This document shows, one piece after another, positions 5,814-9,745 of a stretch of DNA of 9,745 nt. Source of the DNA: Gammaproteobacteria bacterium. Its GTDB lineage: Bacteria; Pseudomonadota; Gammaproteobacteria; HK1. Below the pieces are notes generated by a model. It saw nothing but the letters and a program-made list of their open reading frames with translations. It had not been told where the DNA came from and ran no database searches. Both the position numbers and the translations under genes were made by a program. The stretch spans positions 1-9,745 of the forward strand of contig JAGRHX010000122.1 of assembly GCA_020444775.1 (NCBI GenBank), read 5' to 3'. Position 1 is the first letter of the stretch, and every line of letters starts with the position of its first letter.

Positions 5814-6461
5814 ATGTCGAACAAGCATGTGATGGAGATGGTGAAGCGAGTCTGTGTGGCGAGCGGGGCGGTCGTGGCCGGCGTGTGGAGCGCCGGCGCG
5901 GCGGCACACCATCCGATGGGTGGTGCTACGCCGGAGACCTTCATGCAGGGATTCCTGTCCGGTATCGGGCATCCGATCATCGGCCTGGATCATCTGGCAT
6001 TCGTGGTCGCGGTCGGCCTGCTGAGCATTCCGCTGGCACGCCGCTGGCTGATGCCGATGTTCTTCATCGTGGCGACGGTGATGGGCACCGGCATCCATCT
6101 TCTTGGGGTGGATCTACCGCGCGCGGAGTTGATCATCGCCGCTTCGGTGCTGTTGAGCGGGGTGTTGCTGGTGCTGCGCGAATCGACCGCCGTCATGCCG
6201 GTGGCGGCACTGTTCGTGGTCGCCGGTGTCTTTCACGGTTTCGCCTACGGAGAAGCCGTGTTCGGTGCCGAAACCTCGCCGATAGTGGCCTATCTGCTCG
6301 GCTTCGCCTTGATTCAGTACCTGATCGCGGTCGCCGCGATGCAGGCGGCCCGCCTGCTCTGTCGTCGTTCGGCGCTCGAGCAGGCCTGGGTTCGAGTCGG
6401 CGGCGGCGCCATCGCCGGTGTGGCGCTGGTGTTCCTGTCGGAGCAGATGATGCCCTTCTGA
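5814..6461 (+). CDS. HupE/UreJ-family metal permease (Ni/Co type)
   Basis: The 215-residue membrane protein is of the HupE/UreJ family, whose studied members move nickel or cobalt across membranes. It starts with a signal-like segment (about 12-31, ending AGAAA) and a likely new N-terminus with paired His (HHP, 32-34), a potential metal ligand. The family motif GHPIIGLDHLAFVVAVG (His53, Asp59, His60) lies in the first core helix, and a second metal-type motif FHGFAYGEA (His141, Glu147) lies in a later helix. About six hydrophobic segments are visible. GAGGAG at 5799-5804 serves ATG 5814; a TTG at 5811 could also serve and changes little. There is no hydrogenase or urease in the window, so the metal is probably for something else; the next gene is a metallochaperone GTPase. 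Confidence 0.88.
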   Translation: MSNKHVMEMVKRVCVASGAVVAGVWSAGAAAHHPMGGATPETFMQGFLSGIGHPIIGLDHLAFVVAVGLLSIPLARRWLMPMFFIVATVMGTGIHLLGVDLPRAELIIAASVLLSGVLLVLRESTAVMPVAALFVVAGVFHGFAYGEAVFGAETSPIVAYLLGFALIQYLIAVAAMQAARLLCRRSALEQAWVRVGGGAIAGVALVFLSEQMMPF

Positions 6462-6485
6462 GCGTATGGGTTGACGGCTGGTAGT

Positions 6486-6517
6486 GCGATCGCCGACTGC
6501 GTGCCGGTCGCGATCGC
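6486..6517 (+). promoter_or_regulatory. strong hairpin between HupE and CobW genes built from two GCGATCGC octamers
   Basis: GCGATCGC occurs at 6486-6493 and 6510-6517. Being palindromic, the two copies pair with each other, and GAC (6495-6497) pairs with GTC (6507-6509), giving 11 bp with one bulged C and a nine-base loop. Nothing U-rich follows. The 131-base gap is the widest inside the operon and could hold an internal promoter or control point, for example for metal response, but I see no recognisable operator such as a Zur box. Confidence 0.5.
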
Positions 6518-6592
6518 CCGGGCACGGGATGCCGCGCGCGGGGCGGCGGGCGCGCCGGGATGGTGTGCCGGGACAGTTTGGAGGAACGACCG

Positions 6593-7558
6593 ATGGAAGC
6601 AGACAGAGTACCGGTGACCTTGATAACGGGCTATCTGGGTGCCGGCAAGACCACTCTCTTGAATCGGATCCTGACCCAGGAGCACGGCCGGCGTTATGCG
6701 GTGATCGTCAACGAGTTCGGGGAGGCCGGTATCGACAACGACCTGGTGGTCGGGGCCGAGGAAGAGATTTTCGAGATGAACAACGGATGTATCTGTTGCA
6801 CCGTGCGTGGCGATCTGATCCGGATAATCTCGACTCTGATGCGGCGCGCGGAAGGTTTCGATGGTCTGATCATCGAGACGACCGGGCTCGCGGACCCGGC
6901 GCCGGTAGTGCAGACCTTCTTCGTCGACGAGGACATCAAGTCCTCGGTGCGCCTGGATTCAGTGGTGACCGTTGTCGACTCGCGGCATTTTCTTGCCCAG
7001 GTCGAGGCGGAGCACGAGCCGGCGGAGCAGGTCGCGTTCGCCGATATCGTCCTGTTGAACAAGACGGATCTGGTCGACGCAGCGACCCTGGATGCGGTCC
7101 AGGGCCGGGTACAGCGACTGAACCCCTATGCGCGTATCCACCGGACGGTCAACAGCGAGCTCGCGCTGGAAGCGGTGCTCGAACAGTCCGCATTCGACCT
7201 GCAGCGGATTCTGCAGATCGAGCCCGGGCTGCTCGAGGACGACGATCACGAGCATGACGAGGACATCATCAGCGTTTCGCTGCGCACTGATAGGGCCATA
7301 GAGCCACGTCGATTCTCGGCGTGGATCAAGGATTTCATCATGCAGCGCGGTGTCGATGTGCTGCGCACCAAGGGCATTCTGAATCTGCACGGCCAGGACC
7401 GTCGCTATGTGTTCCAGGGCGTGCACATGGTGATGGACAGTGCCTGGGGACAGGCCTGGCAAAGCGAGCATCGCGAAAGCCGTCTGGTCCTCATCGGCCG
7501 CAATCTGGATCCGGGCAGTCTCGAGAAGGACTTTTTGTCCTGCACGGTGGCGGCATGA
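6593..7558 (+). CDS. COG0523/CobW-family GTPase, putative metallochaperone
   Basis: The family (CobW, YeiR, ZNG1, nitrile-hydratase P47K activators) uses GTP to load metals such as Co, Zn or Fe into client proteins. This 321-residue protein has G1 GYLGAGKTT (13-21), the invariant metal-site motif CICC within NNGCICCTVRGDL (Cys66, Cys68, Cys69), the switch motif ETTGLADP (95-102), and NKTD (156-159) for guanine recognition. An acidic His-containing stretch DDDHEHDED (216-224) separates the GTPase domain from the CobW C-terminal domain (about 225-315), which carries ILNLHGQDRRYVFQGVHMVM. Such linkers are common metal reservoirs in this family. The ATG at 6593 has GGAGGAAC ending six bases upstream; the earlier in-frame ATG at 6560 lacks one. 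The stop overlaps the next start by four bases (ATGA). Which metal and which client cannot be told. Confidence 0.93.
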   Translation: MEADRVPVTLITGYLGAGKTTLLNRILTQEHGRRYAVIVNEFGEAGIDNDLVVGAEEEIFEMNNGCICCTVRGDLIRIISTLMRRAEGFDGLIIETTGLADPAPVVQTFFVDEDIKSSVRLDSVVTVVDSRHFLAQVEAEHEPAEQVAFADIVLLNKTDLVDAATLDAVQGRVQRLNPYARIHRTVNSELALEAVLEQSAFDLQRILQIEPGLLEDDDHEHDEDIISVSLRTDRAIEPRRFSAWIKDFIMQRGVDVLRTKGILNLHGQDRRYVFQGVHMVMDSAWGQAWQSEHRESRLVLIGRNLDPGSLEKDFLSCTVAA

Positions 7559-8640
7559 GCGAGAGCCTCGCGTCGACGATCGACCATGGGACCCGGGTCA
7601 TCGCCCCACAGGTCCGGTTGCGGCACCTACAGGGACCGGCGGACGTGATCTTCGTCACGGTCACCGCTGGCCGGCAGGTATTCTTCGGCTTTGGCGACGG
7701 CAGTGTCGGGACGATGCCGCTGCAGTCGGCATCCACACTCTCATTGGAAACCCTGGCCCTGGGCGGCTTGCCAATCTGTGGCACGACGGACGTGGACGGC
7801 GCGAGCGTGCTGCTCGGCTTCGACGACGGTCGATTGTTGAGCCTGGCCGCGGGTCTCGAGGTCGAGACTCTGCTCGCCCTGCCCGAGACCCGCTCCGAGC
7901 GCTGGATCAACGCTCTGGCCGCGACGCCGGCATCCGGCCTGCGGGCTTGCGCGAGCGGGCGATCGGTCTGGGTGCTGGACGCCGGCGGCGTGCTGCTGGG
8001 CTCACTGGCCGAGCACCCGAGCACTGTGAGTGATGTCTGCTTCTCACCGGATGGGCGGTCATTGGCGGTCGCCCACTACGGTGGCGTTTCCGTGTGGGAG
8101 CTGGATGACGCCAGCGTCCTGCCCGAACGTCGCCAGCTGCTTGCCTGGCATGGTTCGCACACCCGGGTCCGCTGGAGCCCCGACGGCCGCTTCCTGGTCA
8201 GTGCCTTGCAGGAGAACGAGCTGCACTGCTGGCGTATGCCGCAGGCCAAAGGCATGCGAATGAGTGGCTATCCGGCCAAGATCCGCAGTCTGAGCTGGAC
8301 CGCTGACGGTCGATGTCTGGCGGTGAGCGGCGCCGACACCGTCACGACCTGGAGCTTTGGCGCGGAAGGGCCGTCGGCCCGCCCGCCCGGAGAATTCGGC
8401 TATGTGCACGAGGGCGTGGTGCATCAGGTTGCGGCACACCCCAGCGAGCACGTGGTCGCCGGTGGTTACAGCGACGGCACGGTGCTGGCCGGCTCGATCG
8501 AGCGTGAGACCGCCATCATGGTTCGACCGGGGGAAGGCGCTGCGGTCAGCGCGCTGGCCTGGGCGCCGCAGGGTGATGCGCTGGTCGCGGGCAGCCGCGC
8601 CGGTGAGATCGCGGTGTGCTTTGTCGATGCGCTGTGCTGA
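7555..8640 (+). CDS. WD40-repeat beta-propeller protein
   Basis: The 361-residue protein has no enzyme motif and no signal peptide. Repeating strand patterns with S/T-x-DG turns indicate about seven or eight blades: the clearest are at 157-182 (VCFSPDGRSLAVAHYGGVSV), 203-227 (RWSPDGRFLVSAL), 243-267 (SLSWTADGRCLAVSGADTVT), 287-315 and 331-357 (ALAWAPQGDALVAGSRAGEI), with three looser ones before (about 27-57, 72-99 and 117-141). WD40 propellers serve as docking platforms, and the ATGA overlap with the CobW gene argues that both products are made together and perhaps contact each other. It may present the GTPase to its client or to the HupE-like permease. That is inference; the fold call is firm. 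Confidence 0.85.
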   Translation: MSESLASTIDHGTRVIAPQVRLRHLQGPADVIFVTVTAGRQVFFGFGDGSVGTMPLQSASTLSLETLALGGLPICGTTDVDGASVLLGFDDGRLLSLAAGLEVETLLALPETRSERWINALAATPASGLRACASGRSVWVLDAGGVLLGSLAEHPSTVSDVCFSPDGRSLAVAHYGGVSVWELDDASVLPERRQLLAWHGSHTRVRWSPDGRFLVSALQENELHCWRMPQAKGMRMSGYPAKIRSLSWTADGRCLAVSGADTVTTWSFGAEGPSARPPGEFGYVHEGVVHQVAAHPSEHVVAGGYSDGTVLAGSIERETAIMVRPGEGAAVSALAWAPQGDALVAGSRAGEIAVCFVDALC

Positions 8641-8649
8641 GCGGGACCG

Positions 8650-8940
8650 ATGATGGAAGATGAATTCGATGATCCACTGGGTCTGCGACCGGTGTCGGAT
8701 GGCCGGCACACGCAGCGCATCAAGGCGCTGGTGAGTGAGCGATGGCAGCTTCCGGCACAGACTACGGTGATGGTGACTGAGCTGCGTTGTCACGAGGCCG
8801 GGTGCCCGGATCTGGAGACGGTGGTCGCCCTGATGATGCCCGGCGCGCCGCGACAGAGCGTCAAGATCGGCAAACCCATGCATGAGGTGCGCGCGACCGA
8901 TCTCGAGCCGCTCGCGGTCTGGCTGACATCGGCACGATAA
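8650..8940 (+). CDS. small protein with CHExxC motif, last gene of the operon
   Basis: The 96-residue soluble protein has no named function that I recognise. Its centre reads TELRCHEAGCPDLETVVALM (43-62): Cys47, His48 and Cys52 could bind a metal, followed by a hydrophobic strand and a basic patch (PRQSVKIGKPMHEV). I have a general memory of short bacterial proteins with the pattern C-x-E-x-GCPP-x-ET near CobW GTPases, but cannot prove it here. The start is ATG 8650 or ATG 8653; the upstream site (GCGGGACC) is weak, and translation may depend on coupling from the WD40 gene that ends nine bases before. It is probably part of the metal-delivery block. Confidence 0.75.
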   Translation: MMEDEFDDPLGLRPVSDGRHTQRIKALVSERWQLPAQTTVMVTELRCHEAGCPDLETVVALMMPGAPRQSVKIGKPMHEVRATDLEPLAVWLTSAR

Positions 8941-8954
8941 GCAGCGCGCGCGGC

Positions 8955-8968
8955 GCCGGACCACCGGC
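8955..8968. terminator. hairpin between convergent genes, possible weak bidirectional terminator
   Basis: GCCGG (8955-8959) and CCGGC (8964-8968) form a stem around ACCA in the 54-base gap between the operon end and the converging gene. Position suggests termination on both strands, but neither side has a T-run, so it is at best Rho-assisted. Confidence 0.35.
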
Positions 8969-8994
8969 CAGACGAGTCGCGAGTCCGCTGACCC

Positions 8995-9745
8995 TCAGCG
9001 CAGCCAGCGGATCTCGCGGGCCGTGTCCTGGCCTATCACCACCTGGGCCAGCGACCTCGGCATCACCGATTCGTAGGGCGACAACGGTATGCGGCCGCCC
9101 ATCAGCTCGGCGAGCGCCTGCGGGAAGGTCGGTTGTGCCCCGGGATCGGCGTAGCCGCTCGGAAACAGCGGCTGGTTGCTGCGCGGGTCGTACTTGTCGC
9201 TTGCACCCAGGGTATGCAGCATCTCGTGGGCGATGACCACCTGGTTGCTGCCACGATGGTCGGCGCTGGCAAAGGCGTTGACCACGCCTATTCGCCCCTT
9301 GCGTAGTCCCAGCGAGTGTCCGAGCACGCCATGCTGCTCGGGGTCGAAATAGCGGACATAGACCTCGATGTCGGCCGGCGGCGGCTGTTCACCGCGGTCC
9401 ACCCGCCAGGTCCAGTAGCGCAGCTTCAGGCTCCATAGCATCACGGCAAAGGGGTTGCCACTGGTCGGCGGTGCTGGTGGCTGCTCGGTGACCTCGGACC
9501 CCAGCACGATCTGCATCGGCTGGTCGATCGCCAGGCCGTACCCATGTCCCTGCTCACTCATGAAACGCGCGATTGGTTCGAACTGGCTGACGCTCAGCGA
9601 GTGGATCCAGGCTGCGCTGCGCTCGCTGCCATCGCCATTGATCGGATGGATGACCACCCACAAAGTCTCGTCCCAGCTGGTCGCGCGCGCATGCCCCAGC
9701 CATTGAACCACGGCCACGATCAACAGCACGTAGAGCAGGAACAGT
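8995..9745 (-). CDS. membrane-anchored zincin-like metallopeptidase, N-terminus outside window
   Basis: The frame is open through the right edge; about 249 residues and the stop are visible. A hydrophobic segment (LFLLYVLLIVAVVQWLG) at the visible N-terminus suggests a single membrane anchor with the body outside the cytoplasm. The active-site motif HEMLHTLGASD (bases 9228-9196) fits HExxHxxGxxD, the zinc-binding form of some metzincin-like families such as snapalysin (M7). Glu is the catalytic base. The C-terminal third has ELMGGRIPLSPYES and VIGQDTAREIRW. A GTG at 9729 could be a start, but it would cut the membrane helix, and the frame continues upstream, so I treat it as partial. It converges on the cyanate operon and seems functionally unrelated. 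No family name is assigned with certainty. Confidence 0.75.
   Translation of the reverse strand, partial: LFLLYVLLIVAVVQWLGHARATSWDETLWVVIHPINGDGSERSAAWIHSLSVSQFEPIARFMSEQGHGYGLAIDQPMQIVLGSEVTEQPPAPPTSGNPFAVMLWSLKLRYWTWRVDRGEQPPPADIEVYVRYFDPEQHGVLGHSLGLRKGRIGVVNAFASADHRGSNQVVIAHEMLHTLGASDKYDPRSNQPLFPSGYADPGAQPTFPQALAELMGGRIPLSPYESVMPRSLAQVVIGQDTAREIRWLR

Noticed and set aside
6486..6517. GCGATCGC as the cyanobacterial HIP1 repeat, implying a cyanobacterial host
   Set aside because: Only two noticed copies, placed as hairpin arms; HIP1 would be scattered through genes. GC-rich composition and the Tat-type binding protein suit proteobacteria better.
1..9745. Intrinsic terminators, CRISPR arrays, tRNAs, IS ends
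   Set aside because: No stem followed by a T-run, no regularly spaced repeats, no cloverleaf and no transposase fragments were found by eye.

Overview
The window looks like a chromosomal stretch from a GC-rich proteobacterium. The permease, cyanase, CobW GTPase and HupE-like protein all resemble proteobacterial relatives, Shine-Dalgarno sites are clear, and genes are tightly packed. A gammaproteobacterial, possibly chemolithoautotrophic host is my guess and rests only on general gene content. I see no mobile element, phage gene, CRISPR array, tRNA or rRNA.

Layout, left to right on the + strand: the 3' end of a SLOG/LOG-like Rossmann-fold gene (2-352); a 353-base gap with several inverted repeats; a NasT-like ANTAR antiterminator gene (706-1419); a 229-base structured leader (1420-1648); a nitrate/cyanate-type ABC importer made of a Tat-exported binding protein with a long Cys-containing N-terminal extension (1649-3295), a permease (3387-4232) and an ATPase (4235-5206); cyanase cynS (5279-5728); a HupE/UreJ-type metal permease (5814-6461); a COG0523/CobW metal-chaperone GTPase (6593-7558); a WD40 propeller protein overlapping it by 4 bases (7555-8640); and a 96-residue protein with a CHExxC motif (8650-8940). 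A convergent, membrane-anchored zincin-like gene (8995-9745, minus strand) runs off the right edge.

The unit from 1649 to 8940 reads as one co-directional operon. My interpretation is that the ABC importer brings in cyanate and/or nitrate, and cyanase converts cyanate plus bicarbonate to ammonia and CO2. The HupE-CobW-WD40-small-protein block looks like a metal-uptake and metal-delivery module for an enzyme that is not in the window. Control probably runs through the ANTAR protein. The leader before the importer contains two adjacent hairpins whose six-base loops (AACGGC and AACGTC) carry A at position 1 and G at position 4, the known signature of ANTAR-target RNA. The hexamer AACGKC occurs four times in that leader, each time in a foldable hairpin. 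No NasS partner, nitrate reductase or nitrite reductase is present. No U-rich intrinsic terminator is visible in the operon, so the mode of control (Rho, translation or RNA stability) is open.

The best candidates for something new are the multi-hairpin ANTAR leader attached to a cyanate-utilisation operon, the Cys-bearing 150-residue extension ahead of the Tat signal, and the cyanase-linked metal module with its small CHExxC protein.
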